Below are positions 1 to 8,148 of a stretch of DNA of 49,786 bases, one piece after another (the stretch's first letter is position 1; each line of letters opens with the position of its first letter). The notes beneath the pieces are model-generated. The model saw only the letters and a program-made list of their open reading frames with translations. It was not told where the DNA came from and did not search any database. The translations under genes were made by a program, and so were the position numbers. The stretch comes from CAZTZY01 sp964617765. Its GTDB lineage: Bacteria; Pseudomonadota; Gammaproteobacteria; Pseudomonadales; DT-91. The stretch lies in the NCBI GenBank assembly GCA_964617765.1, contig CAZTZY010000009.1, positions 1 to 49,786 on the forward strand, written 5' to 3'.

Positions 1-44
1 GGTTTTCCAGATAGCTGAACCGATGATGGCGCCCTTTCGAAAAA

Positions 45-404
45 TCATTCCACCGGATGGCGGTTATCGATATATTTCTTGATCAGGCGTGGCAATATAC
101 TTTTGCCTTCTTCCAGTAGCAGCGATGCGCGGGCCTGACCTCTTACACCGTGATAGGGTTCGGTGTTGGTGGCAATTTCAAAAGCGCAGCGGTTATCGTT
201 TTTTAACAGTTGCGCAACCAGGGATTTTTCATGGGTAGCGGCGACAATATCCTTGCCATCGAGGGTAAACCACAGTGAACACAATCGCGGAAAACCACTC
301 TCTTCATTCACCGCCAAACGCATGGGAATAACAGCATCCTTTAAAAATGCGGTGATTTGTTCATGGCTCCATGGGCTGGCAGAGGTAACTGGCAGTTGAG
401 ACAT
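45..404 (-). CDS. Pyridoxamine 5'-phosphate oxidase-fold protein, probably interrupted by an in-frame stop
   Basis: The 119-residue product resembles the split-barrel FMN-binding (PNPOx-like) family of small general-stress/flavin proteins: an N-terminal helix, then strands around residues 25-60 (PRLCSLWF, DIVAATHEKS) and RCAFEI..GVRGQARA. The start is supported by AAGGAT upstream of the ATG. The frame stops at TGA (47-45), but beyond it the same frame stays open to the window edge and reads FFERAPSSVQLSGK, a plausible C-terminal strand. A TGG (Trp) to TGA change would explain this, so the gene may be a recent pseudogene or end slightly early. It lies 69 nt downstream of the MFS gene on the same strand and may be co-transcribed. 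Substrate unknown. Confidence 0.6.
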   Translation of the reverse strand: MSQLPVTSASPWSHEQITAFLKDAVIPMRLAVNEESGFPRLCSLWFTLDGKDIVAATHEKSLVAQLLKNDNRCAFEIATNTEPYHGVRGQARASLLLEEGKSILPRLIKKYIDNRHPVE

Positions 405-473
405 TGCATAGATCCTTTCGTTAACGGGTTTGTTGAGTATAGCGCTTATTGTTGCTTTACGCTTTGCATCCGT

Positions 474-1661
474 TTACAGATCACCCAGATTGCGCTGGCT
501 GAGAAACAGCCAATAACATAGCGCTGATAATGCCGAGGTGCCCCAGATCACCAGGGCCATAGGCAAAGGCTTATCGACCAGGAAATGACCGACCAGCAAA
601 CCAGCCAATGCTGAGGATGACATTTGCAGGAATCCCATCAGGGCTGAAGCGGTAGCTGCCATATGCGGAAAGGGTTTCAGGGCGAGCGCCATGGCTTGTG
701 GCAATACCAGGCCAATACCCATGGTGACAAACAACACCGGCAAAACTACCAATAGCGGGTGGTACCATTCCAGTGCGGCAAAAGTCACCATCAGCGCACC
801 GGGAAAAAACGCAATGGCTATGCCGATTTTAAACAACATATTGGGAGACCAGGCATGGGCAATCCTCGCTGTCATCAGGTTACCGCTGACATAACCCACA
901 ACAATAGCGAGAAAGTACATACCAAAAAAGGCGGGTTTAACCCCCATGAAATCAATCAGTACAAAGCTGGAGCCGGATACAAACGCAAACGCACCTGCAT
1001 ACAAGGTTCCCGAGGTTAATACGCAGCCCATATAATCGGGACTGCGCAATAATTGCAGGTAATTCTGCGCGATGTTTTTCGGGTGCAACGTTTGTTTGTG
1101 TGGCAGGGATTCCGGTATCTGGAAATGCGTCAGTAACATGGCTACAATTCCCGCACCGGCCAGCACCCAGAACGACAGCCGCCAGTCACCCAGGGTGACT
1201 AACACACCACCTAAAGTTGGTGCAATCACTGGCGCTACCGCCATCAGGCTGGAAACATAGGCCAGCGCTTTCACCGCTTCGTGCGGCGGGAAAATATCTC
1301 GCACCACTGCACGTCCTAATGTGGGCGCACAGCATGCACCCATGGCCTGGAAAAAACGAAAGACGATTAATTGCTCGATGCTAACTGCCAGCGCACAAGC
1401 GACACTCATCACTACATACAGTGATAACCCACCCAATAATACCGGCTTGCGGCCAAATCGATCAGACAGTGGCCCACACACTAAATGAAACAGGGCAAAA
1501 CCCAGCAAGTAACTGGACAAGGTTAATTGCACACGACTGATGGTGGTGCCAAAAAACTCGACCATCGAGGGCATGGTGGGCAAATACATATCAACCGATA
1601 ACGGGCCGAGCGCGACAATGGCGGCCAGAATGAAAATCAACTGCGAACGGGAATGCGTCAT
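474..1661 (-). CDS. MFS drug-resistance transporter, Bcr/CflA type
   Basis: A 395-residue inner-membrane protein with about twelve hydrophobic segments, the usual size for Bcr/CflA proton-driven exporters. The first helix ends in the family-typical DMYLPTMP (residues 24-31), and the loop between helices 2 and 3 carries the MFS motif GPLSDRFGRKP (63-73). Further on, the R..GA..AP..GR..VRD pattern of this subgroup around 105-125 is readable. Family members export chloramphenicol, bicyclomycin, sulfonamides or small metabolites; the substrate here cannot be told from sequence. It is divergent from the DUF1232 gene and upstream of the PNPOx-like gene on the same strand. Confidence 0.85.
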   Translation of the reverse strand: MTHSRSQLIFILAAIVALGPLSVDMYLPTMPSMVEFFGTTISRVQLTLSSYLLGFALFHLVCGPLSDRFGRKPVLLGGLSLYVVMSVACALAVSIEQLIVFRFFQAMGACCAPTLGRAVVRDIFPPHEAVKALAYVSSLMAVAPVIAPTLGGVLVTLGDWRLSFWVLAGAGIVAMLLTHFQIPESLPHKQTLHPKNIAQNYLQLLRSPDYMGCVLTSGTLYAGAFAFVSGSSFVLIDFMGVKPAFFGMYFLAIVVGYVSGNLMTARIAHAWSPNMLFKIGIAIAFFPGALMVTFAALEWYHPLLVVLPVLFVTMGIGLVLPQAMALALKPFPHMAATASALMGFLQMSSSALAGLLVGHFLVDKPLPMALVIWGTSALSALCYWLFLSQRNLGDL

Positions 1662-1801
1662 AAAACACCTGCAAGGGGCAAGCCGTTGATTATAGAGGAA
1701 CGATGTAGTTTTCCCCGCTTTTTTATAATGAGCATTTTGTCACGACGATCATTAGGGATTAAGCTAGGCATTATTGCCAACTCGCGCCTGAAGTGATTTC
1801 C

Positions 1802-2182
1802 ATGAAGAAAAAACCTGCACAGATAACTTCTGCCACCTCCCTGAAAAAACGCACTTCGGAATATTCTGATGACCGCTTCTGGAACAAGGTGACTCTGTAT
1901 GCCGCAACTGCGGGCGTTGAAGTGATTGAAAAAGCGCTTTGGCTGTATTACGCCGCGCAGCAACCCAATGCGCCCAAATGGGCTAAAAGAACGATTTATG
2001 GCGCCCTGTTCTACTTCATTAACCCGTTCGATATTTTGACCGACATTACACCACTACTGGGTTTTAGCGATGACCTGGCGGTTCTGGCGCTGGCAGTCAC
2101 CACCGTTGCATTCTATATCAATGATGACGTTAAAAAGAAAGCCGATGACAAATTGGCCGAATGGTTTCCGCCATCTGCATAG
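1802..2182 (+). CDS. DUF1232 (YkvA-like) small membrane protein
   Basis: A 126-residue protein. Its core (about residues 64-98), YGALFYFINPFDILTDITPLLG followed at once by FSDDLAVLAL, fits the DUF1232/YkvA pattern of a Y-hydrophobic-PFD-hydrophobic-D-hydrophobic-P-G-DD helical hairpin. No molecular function is established for the family. I chose the ATG at 1802, preceded by GAAGTGA, over an in-frame GTG nine bases upstream. The last codons and the stop lie inside a perfect 15-bp tandem duplication. A terminator hairpin follows at about 2231. The first 25 residues are basic and probably cytoplasmic. Confidence 0.75.
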   Translation: MKKKPAQITSATSLKKRTSEYSDDRFWNKVTLYAATAGVEVIEKALWLYYAAQQPNAPKWAKRTIYGALFYFINPFDILTDITPLLGFSDDLAVLALAVTTVAFYINDDVKKKADDKLAEWFPPSA

Positions 2183-2203
2183 TGCCTGTCTGCATAGTGC
2201 CTG
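2174..2203 (+). repeat. Perfect 15-bp tandem duplication across a stop codon
   Basis: TCTGCATAGTGCCTG occurs twice back to back (2174-2188 and 2189-2203). The first copy contains the TAG stop of the DUF1232 gene. Because the unit is 15 bp, the second copy repeats the stop in the same frame, so the protein end is unaffected and a back-up stop is created. Confidence 0.95.
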
Positions 2204-2230
2204 GCCCATGGTTTTGTTCTGCACTTGAAG

Positions 2231-2252
2231 CCATTAGCACTAATGGTTTTTT
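2231..2252 (+). terminator. Rho-independent terminator after the DUF1232 gene
   Basis: CCATTAG (2231-2237) pairs with CTAATGG (2240-2246) and is followed by TTTTTT (2247-2252). The stem is short and AT-leaning with a tight loop, so efficiency may be modest, but it is placed properly about 50 nt past the stop. Confidence 0.6.
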
Positions 2253-2319
2253 AGGAAACCCCGCTTAGACTATTTGCGTATTTACGGTCTTATTTCAAAG
2301 GCAACCCGCCATCCTTTTC

Positions 2320-2342
2320 TATACTTGTAATGATCATTACAA
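2320..2342 (+). promoter_or_regulatory. -10-like box overlapping an 18-bp perfect palindrome (operator candidate)
   Basis: A TATACT -10-like hexamer (2320-2325) runs directly into the perfect palindrome TTGTAATGATCATTACAA (2325-2342), 19 nt before the start codon and just upstream of a strong AAGGAG ribosome site. No good -35 is visible at 17 nt. A dimeric repressor bound here would block initiation. The repressor is not identifiable; the sequence only partly resembles Fur-type half sites and lacks their spacing. Confidence 0.55.
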
Positions 2343-2361
2343 ACTCAAAAAGGAGATTATC

Positions 2362-2841
2362 ATGGAACGAAACTATTACCTCTGTAACAATCTTGATGAA
2401 CTGGAACTAGCCCAGGAAGAACTGCTGCGCAGCGGCTTCAATGACCAGCAATTACATGTGTTAAGTGAGGATGCTGCTGCGGTTTTGCAGCACCATTTAC
2501 ATGAAGTGAACTGTTTTTCGAAGACTGATATTGTGAACAGCACTATTCGCGGGGCACTGATCGGCATTGGGCTTTCCGCCCTGGCCTTGCTGCTACCCTA
2601 TCTGTTCGGCATGACCCAGGATATAGGCTGGACACCCTTTGTGTTCATGGCAATTATTGCATTGGGTTTTTCGACGTGGGAAGGCGGTTTATGGGGCATT
2701 CAGGAGATCAATTCCAGCTTCAAAAACTTTGAGCAAGACTTGCGACGCGGCATGCATATATTGATTGTGGATAGCACTGCCCATCAACGCCTCTCTTTGC
2801 AAAAAGTGGTGCAGCAACATCCAGCAATGAAACCTGCCTAG
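2362..2841 (+). CDS. Two-helix membrane protein of unknown function
   Basis: A 159-residue protein with a soluble N-terminal part (LHVLSED at 31-37, then a His-rich HHLHEV at 44-49), two transmembrane helices (about 63-83 and 91-111) separated by a short GMTQDIGW loop, and a soluble C-terminus. From memory, pseudomonads have proteins of the same layout (HVLS motif, HHLHEV, TWEGG after helix 2) annotated as hypothetical or loosely as DUF1269-like. The start is firmly fixed by AAAGGAG eight bases upstream. The palindrome in its promoter region suggests dedicated control. No function should be assigned. Confidence 0.7.
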   Translation: MERNYYLCNNLDELELAQEELLRSGFNDQQLHVLSEDAAAVLQHHLHEVNCFSKTDIVNSTIRGALIGIGLSALALLLPYLFGMTQDIGWTPFVFMAIIALGFSTWEGGLWGIQEINSSFKNFEQDLRRGMHILIVDSTAHQRLSLQKVVQQHPAMKPA

Positions 2842-3012
2842 TGAGTATGTTTGATCACTCGGTTTCAACCTGTTGAATAACTGCACAGACGCGTACTTAT
2901 TTGAAATAATATTGATTTAGCGTACGATCACGCACAGTGATTAATCGTATCCTTGCTATGTTGAAACTGTTTTCATTGGCTGGTTTATTATTCACTTTCA
3001 AGCAGGCATTTT

Positions 3013-3408
3013 ATGCGCAACCCATTCCTTGTTGGCTTTTTTACACTTGCATTCAGTTCCCAGTTAATGGCCCTGGAAACCGATTGGATAGACTTGAAAA
3101 AGGGCAGTGCCGATAAAACGACTGGCGCTTCAGTGCGTGAAGTTAGCAAATCCGGGAAAGATGGCAATACCACTGTTACTGTTGCCATTCCCAAAACGGC
3201 CGTTGCAGATACTGCCTCGGAAGAAGTGGTGGTTTATGGCAAGGCGCCCGAAAAAAGCCAAAAAGAGCCGATTATTGATGTTAGCTATGAATGGGTAGCT
3301 GACTACGAAAACGATTACTATGGACTGGTGATCAAGTTTGGCAAAGACCCCGTACTGCCAATTCGGTTGTTTTTGAAGTCGATTGAGCCGAACAAGATCG
3401 ATCCCTAG
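3013..3408 (+). CDS. Putative exported protein of unknown family
   Basis: A 131-residue product beginning with a Sec-type signal peptide: basic MRNP, hydrophobic core to about residue 17, and probable cleavage after LMA (residue 20). The mature part is polar and charged, with a low-complexity stretch (KKGSADKTTGASVREVSKSGKDGNT shortened here to residues about 29-55), a VVVYGKAPEKSQKEP linker and an aromatic C-terminus (YEWVADYENDYYGLVIKFG). I recognise no family. No SD sequence is strong, but GCAGGC lies nearby. It stands alone between two same-strand genes with wide spacers. Expected location is the periplasm or outside. Confidence 0.5.
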   Translation: MRNPFLVGFFTLAFSSQLMALETDWIDLKKGSADKTTGASVREVSKSGKDGNTTVTVAIPKTAVADTASEEVVVYGKAPEKSQKEPIIDVSYEWVADYENDYYGLVIKFGKDPVLPIRLFLKSIEPNKIDP

Positions 3409-3674
3409 CTCGTTTTCTATCTTGATTTTGGATTACCCTGCCTTAAACTGGTGTATGCGTCTATATTTGGTCTTATCTGCAAACCAGTCATCCCGGCAAA
3501 TCCCAACCACCCCGTTAATTTTGGCAACAATGTGCTATTTCCACAGCGCACCTGTTTCCACAGCATGCCTGTCGGAATTTTCGACATAAATCTTTTACCC
3601 TTTTAATCCACCCGTCATATAATCTCCTGATAATTAGAAATTCCATTTCCTGACCATTAAAAGAACTCCAGACC

Positions 3675-4682
3675 ATGAAGATCCTTGTCACCGGCACCGC
3701 CGGTTTTATCGGCTTTCACCTTGCCAAAGCCCTGCTGGAACGCGGGGATGAGGTTATTGGTGTCGATAATATGAATGATTATTACGATATCCGCCTGAAA
3801 CAGGCACGGCTTGACCAGTTATTGCCTTACCCGAAATTTACTGATGTGCGTATGGATATTGCCAACCGTGAAGGTATTTCTGCATTGTTCAAACAGCATC
3901 AACCGCAGCGCGTGGTGAATCTGGCAGCACAACCGGGTGTGCGTTATTCGCTGGAAAACCCTTATGCCTATATTGATTCCAATATTATGGGTTTTATGAA
4001 TATCCTGGAGGCTTGCCGTCATCATCACGTTGAGCATCTGGTTTATGCATCTAGCAGTTCGGTCTATGGCGCCAATACCCAAATGCCTTTTTCCGAACAC
4101 CATAATGTGGATCATCCGGTGAGCATGTATGCCGCCACCAAAAAGGCTAATGAACTGATGGCTCACACTTATAGCCACTTGTTCCATTTGCCCACCACTG
4201 GCCTGCGTTTTTTTACGGTGTATGGCCCGTGGGGAAGACCAGATATGGCGATGTTTTCGTTTACCAAAAAGATTATCGAGGGTGACACACTGGATGTGTA
4301 TAACTACGGCCACCATCGCCGTGATTTCACTTATATTGATGATATTGTGGAAGGTGTGGTGCGAACGCTGGATACCGTTGCACAACCGAACACACATTGG
4401 TCGGGTGAGCATCCTGACCCAGCCTCCAGTTCGGCGCCTTACAAGATTTACAACATTGGCAGTAACCGTCCCGTGGAACTGCTTCGCTATATTGAAGTGT
4501 TAGAAGATGCATTACAGATGAAAGCGAAGAAGAACCTGTTACCACTGCAGCCAGGTGACGTGCCGGATACTTATGCCGATGTGGATGCCCTTATTGAAGA
4601 TATACATTACCAGCCAGCCACGAGTATTGAAGATGGCGTAAGCTGGTTTGTGCAATGGTATAGAGATTTTTATCATGTCTAA
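3675..4682 (+). CDS. NAD-dependent epimerase, UDP-glucuronate 4-epimerase-like
   Basis: A 335-residue extended SDR. The NAD-binding GTAGFIG is at 7-13, the catalytic serines lie in YASSSSVYG (124-132), and the YxxxK pair is Y152/K156 in MYAATKK. The combination of DNMNDYYDIRLKQARLDQL, AAQPGVRYS and FFTVYGPWGRPDMA is typical of UDP-glucuronate 4-epimerases (CapI/LspL/GAE group), which make UDP-galacturonate for capsule, LPS or exopolysaccharide. UDP-GlcNAc or other UDP-sugar specificity cannot be excluded. Its last 8 bases overlap the start of pgi, implying translational coupling. The length is normal for the family. Confidence 0.8.
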   Translation: MKILVTGTAGFIGFHLAKALLERGDEVIGVDNMNDYYDIRLKQARLDQLLPYPKFTDVRMDIANREGISALFKQHQPQRVVNLAAQPGVRYSLENPYAYIDSNIMGFMNILEACRHHHVEHLVYASSSSVYGANTQMPFSEHHNVDHPVSMYAATKKANELMAHTYSHLFHLPTTGLRFFTVYGPWGRPDMAMFSFTKKIIEGDTLDVYNYGHHRRDFTYIDDIVEGVVRTLDTVAQPNTHWSGEHPDPASSSAPYKIYNIGSNRPVELLRYIEVLEDALQMKAKKNLLPLQPGDVPDTYADVDALIEDIHYQPATSIEDGVSWFVQWYRDFYHV

Positions 4683-6300
4683 TGTTACCCATAAAAAATC
4701 GTGGCTGAATTTGCTCGATCACCAGAAAAGTTTTAGCGATTTCTCATTATTAAAAAGCTTTCAGGAAGACCCGAAACGCGCTCAACATTTTTCGTTAAAT
4801 GCTGCCGGCCTGTTTCTGGATTATTCCAAACACCTGATTACTGCCGATACCCTCAATCATCTTTTAGCACTCAGTGATGAACAAGGATTAAGCACTGCGA
4901 TTGATGCCTTGAAAAATGGTGCCAATGTTAATTTCACGGAAAATCGCCCCGCCTTGCATCATCTATTGCGCAGTCAAAGCGCTGATGGCTTGAATGATTC
5001 ATTAAAACCGTTGTATGAAGAAGTTCTTGCCGTTAAACAACGATTGAAAATACTGTCTATCAATATTTTAAATGGCAAGTTACGTGGCTACACCGGCAAA
5101 CCGTTTACAGATATTGTTCACATCGGCATTGGTGGTTCTGATCTAGGGCCTGCGATGGTATATCAGGCCTTAAAGCCTTATCAGCATGCAGGTATTCGCT
5201 GTCATTTTGTCGCCAATATTTGTGCTAACGATATTCTTGAATCTTTAGAGCATCTAAGCCCGCACACCACGCTGTTTATTGTGGCTTCCAAATCTTTCAC
5301 TACGCTGGAAACCATCAAGAATGCCGATACGGCGCGCGCCTGGCTACTCGCAGGCTTGCAAGACAACGAAGCTATAGAAAACGAAGCTGTCGGCCAACAT
5401 TTTATAGCAGTGACCAGCAAGCCGGAACGCGCAGAACAGTATGGCATGCGCCAGGAGTTTATCCTGCCGTTCTGGAATTGGGTGGGCGGCCGCTATTCCG
5501 TATGGTCAGCGATTAACCTGTCACTTTGTATTGGTCTTGGTTACGACACTGTCGAGGCATTCCTGAAAGGTGCTAATGCCATGGACGAGCATTTTTTCAC
5601 TGCTGAACACAGCCAGAATATGCCGGTGATTGTTGCGTTGCTAGGCATCTGGTACACCAATTTCTGGCGCCGGCAATCACACATGATTGCGCCTTATGAT
5701 CATCGTTTACGCCGTTTACCCGCTTTCCTGCAACAACTGGAAATGGAGAGCAATGGTAAATCGGCAAGCAAGGATAATCACAAGGTGGATTATGCGACTT
5801 GCCCCGCTATTTGGGGAGAAGTAGGTGCCAACAGCCAGCATTCATTTTTTCAGCGCTTGCACCAGGGACCAGAATTTGTACCCATTGATTTTATTGTTGC
5901 GTTAAAAAACCATCACCCCCTGCAGGAGCATCAGGATTGGCTGTTTGCCAACTGCCTGGCACAAAGCCAAGCGTTAATGTTAGGCCAGCCAGCGCAGGAC
6001 AATTCTTCTTTAAGCGAGCACAAAGTGATGAGCGGAAATCGCCCAAGCTCGACACTGATTATTGAAAGTTTAACGCCAGAAGCGTTGGGCAGCCTTCTCG
6101 CAATGTACGAACACAAGGTGTATGTGCAAAGCATCATTTGGGAGATTAACGCTTTTGATCAATGGGGAGTAGAATTGGGAAAAGCCATTGGCAATGAAGT
6201 AAAACTGGCCATGGATGACAACAAGTCACAACTGTTTGATGCTTCAACCCAACAATTACTGGCCATGTATCAATTAGCGAACAATCTGGATAAACCATGA
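4675..6300 (+). CDS. pgi: Glucose-6-phosphate isomerase
   Basis: A 541-residue cytoplasmic enzyme interconverting glucose-6-P and fructose-6-P. Visible family features are TENRPALHHLLR near the N-terminus, the sugar-phosphate loop HIGIGGSDLGPAM, the signature GRYSVWSAINLSLCIGLG, and the catalytic regions QLEMESNGKS (Glu), GANSQHSFFQ (His) and WGVELGKAIGNE (Lys). The ATG at 4675 matches the normal length. An upstream in-frame TTG would add nine residues inside the preceding gene and is not needed. It overlaps the epimerase stop by 8 nt and its TGA overlaps the ATG of the lipoprotein gene, so three genes form one tightly coupled unit. Confidence 0.95.
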   Translation: MSNVTHKKSWLNLLDHQKSFSDFSLLKSFQEDPKRAQHFSLNAAGLFLDYSKHLITADTLNHLLALSDEQGLSTAIDALKNGANVNFTENRPALHHLLRSQSADGLNDSLKPLYEEVLAVKQRLKILSINILNGKLRGYTGKPFTDIVHIGIGGSDLGPAMVYQALKPYQHAGIRCHFVANICANDILESLEHLSPHTTLFIVASKSFTTLETIKNADTARAWLLAGLQDNEAIENEAVGQHFIAVTSKPERAEQYGMRQEFILPFWNWVGGRYSVWSAINLSLCIGLGYDTVEAFLKGANAMDEHFFTAEHSQNMPVIVALLGIWYTNFWRRQSHMIAPYDHRLRRLPAFLQQLEMESNGKSASKDNHKVDYATCPAIWGEVGANSQHSFFQRLHQGPEFVPIDFIVALKNHHPLQEHQDWLFANCLAQSQALMLGQPAQDNSSLSEHKVMSGNRPSSTLIIESLTPEALGSLLAMYEHKVYVQSIIWEINAFDQWGVELGKAIGNEVKLAMDDNKSQLFDASTQQLLAMYQLANNLDKP

Positions 6301-6728
6301 AAAGCCTGTTCAGTCTTTTTTTCTTCTGCTGGTTTATGAGCGCCTGTAGCTCGAAACCTTTTATTCAGGATAAAACGCTCAATGAATCCAACGCATCCAG
6401 ATTGATTGTGTATACACCTGATACAGAATTTAACCGGCAAAACTTTATCAAACCCACTATTTATGTTGATGGCCTTGAATTAGGCAAAGTTGCCATCGAT
6501 ACTCCTTTAATGGCACTGCTGCCTATCGGAAAACATGAGGTCTCCTTTAAGCGGGCTTTCCCTCTGGAATCCACTACGCTTGAAATAGATATGAACAAAA
6601 CCGACATTTTTTATGTGCGTTATTCCCTGGATTTTGACGATCTTGCCCAACCTAATACAGAGCCTAAAACCATGGGGGCATCTTCATTTCGTTTAGTGGA
6701 AAAATCCACTGGCGAAAACAGGCAGTAA
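6297..6728 (+). CDS. Putative lipoprotein (possibly DUF2846-like)
   Basis: A 143-residue product with a lipoprotein signal: basic start, hydrophobic stretch and the lipobox FMSAC, with Cys17 as lipidation site. The mature region (RLIVYTPDTEF, TIYVDGLELGKVAIDTPLMA, LPIGKHEVSFKRAF) resembles the short beta-rich domain in which a PEGA/DUF2846-type ligand-presenting strand pair follows a VDG turn; this is a tentative likeness. Its ATG overlaps the pgi stop (ATGA), so it is co-translated with pgi, although no direct functional link to glycolysis is obvious. A terminator follows 18 nt after the stop. Confidence 0.65.
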   Translation: MKSLFSLFFFCWFMSACSSKPFIQDKTLNESNASRLIVYTPDTEFNRQNFIKPTIYVDGLELGKVAIDTPLMALLPIGKHEVSFKRAFPLESTTLEIDMNKTDIFYVRYSLDFDDLAQPNTEPKTMGASSFRLVEKSTGENRQ

Positions 6729-6740
6729 TTTCTTTTAAAT

Positions 6741-6770
6741 AAAAAAGGCGAGTAACCCTCGCCTTTTTTA
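6741..6770. terminator. Bidirectional terminator between lipoprotein gene and manB
   Basis: GGCGAG (6747-6752) pairs with CTCGCC (6758-6763), flanked by A-rich sequence on the left and T-rich sequence on the right. It can therefore end transcription of the + strand pgi unit and of the converging galU-manB operon. Confidence 0.9.
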
Positions 6771-6791
6771 TTTTTCGATCAAGCATTTTTG

Positions 6792-8141
6792 TCAGGCATC
6801 GAGCAATGCCAACAACTCTTGTGTTTTTTCACGCATCAAGGCCTCATCGGCACGAGATTCAATATTCAGCCGTACAACGGGCTCTGTGTTAGACATACGC
6901 ACATTGAAACGCCATTCATCAAACTCAATGCTTAATCCATCTGTTTCATCCAGTTGTTTCGCTTTTGGCGCATAGATAGCCTTGATTTTTGCTATCGCCG
7001 CCTTGGCATCCTTGATAGTACGGTTGATCTCACCACTACAAGGGAAAGCCTGCATACACTCAGCGACCAATGTTGATAATGGCTTGCCTGTGGCTGAAAC
7101 CAACCCAGCAACCAGTAACCATGGAATCATGCCGCTGTCACAATAGGCAAAATCACGAAAATAATGATGCGCGCTCATTTCACCACCATAGATGGCATTT
7201 TCCAGACGCATGCGCTCTTTGATAAATGCGTGACCCGTTTTACTTTGAATCGCCTTGCCGCCCAACTCTTCACAGATGGCTATGGTATTCCAGGTTAAAC
7301 GCGGATCGTGCACAATGGCTTCGCCTTTATGTTTACGTAAAAACGCTTCAGCCAGTAATCCGACAATATAATATCCTTCAAGAAAATTGCCGCTCTCGTC
7401 GAAGAAGAAACAACGATCAAAATCACCGTCCCAGGCTATACCAAAATCGGCTTTATGCGCTTTCACGGCATTAATTGTTGCGGGACGATTTTCTTCCAGC
7501 AACGGATTAGGCACGCCGTTAGGGAAATTACCATCGGGCTCATGATGTACTTTAATAAATTCAAAGGGCAATAATGGCTCAAGCAAATCGATGACTTTAC
7601 CGGCACCACCGTTACCGGCATTAACCACGATTTTTAATGGCTTCAGCTCAGCCAGATCAACATAACCCAATAAATGCTGCGGGTAGGTTTTGGATATATC
7701 GAGGTCAAACTGTTTACCTTTTACTGGCGCATCAGTGAATTCGTTTTTTTCTGCCAGCGCCTTGATATCAAACAAGCCCGTATCGCCACTAATTGGCCGT
7801 GAGCCTTCACGGACAAACTTCATGCCATTGTAGTCTTTGGGATTATGACTGGCGGTTACCGCAATGCCGCCATCCATTTCATAATGAAAGGTAGCGAAAT
7901 ACACTTGCTCGGTTCCAGACAATCCGATGTTATAAACATCAACGCCGGAATCCATCAATCCTTGAGAAACAGCAGCGCAGAATTGTGGACTGGTCAGGCG
8001 AATGTCATAGCCCACCACCACCTTCTTCGGCTTTATGGCTTGCGCATAGGCACGCCCTATACGATAGGCAATATCTTCGTTGATTTGATCAGGAATACGC
8101 CCACGTACATCATAGGCTTTAAAACAAGTTAGCTCAGTCAT
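6792..8141 (-). CDS. manB: Phosphomannomutase (CpsG/ManB type)
   Basis: A 449-residue phosphohexomutase converting mannose-6-P to mannose-1-P for GDP-mannose. The opening MTELTCFKAYDVRG closely matches enterobacterial CpsG. The phosphoserine loop is TASHNP (96-101, Ser98), the metal loop is DGDFDR (238-243), the sugar-binding GGEMSAHHYFRDF follows, and RMSNTEPVVRLN is the C-terminal phosphate site. The start is at 8141; the frame extends upstream into galU but those residues are not conserved. It lies 7 nt downstream of galU, so the pair is an operon delivering two activated-sugar precursors. A dual phosphoglucomutase activity, as in AlgC, is possible. Confidence 0.9.
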   Translation of the reverse strand: MTELTCFKAYDVRGRIPDQINEDIAYRIGRAYAQAIKPKKVVVGYDIRLTSPQFCAAVSQGLMDSGVDVYNIGLSGTEQVYFATFHYEMDGGIAVTASHNPKDYNGMKFVREGSRPISGDTGLFDIKALAEKNEFTDAPVKGKQFDLDISKTYPQHLLGYVDLAELKPLKIVVNAGNGGAGKVIDLLEPLLPFEFIKVHHEPDGNFPNGVPNPLLEENRPATINAVKAHKADFGIAWDGDFDRCFFFDESGNFLEGYYIVGLLAEAFLRKHKGEAIVHDPRLTWNTIAICEELGGKAIQSKTGHAFIKERMRLENAIYGGEMSAHHYFRDFAYCDSGMIPWLLVAGLVSATGKPLSTLVAECMQAFPCSGEINRTIKDAKAAIAKIKAIYAPKAKQLDETDGLSIEFDEWRFNVRMSNTEPVVRLNIESRADEALMREKTQELLALLDA

Positions 8142-8148
8142 TATGTTA

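Noticed and set aside
2325..2342. Palindrome as a Fur box
   Set aside because: It shares AATGAT/ATCATT pieces, but the half-site spacing differs from the 19-bp Fur pattern, so I do not assign iron control.
3383..3589. Frame overlapping the end of the exported protein
   Set aside because: No ribosome site and no protein-like composition; the spacer 3409-3674 otherwise shows only the upstream region of the epimerase.
3819..4412. Long antisense frame (197 codons) inside the epimerase gene
   Set aside because: It mirrors the codon pattern of a well-supported gene, and its product (His/Ile-rich, no domain) looks like a shadow.
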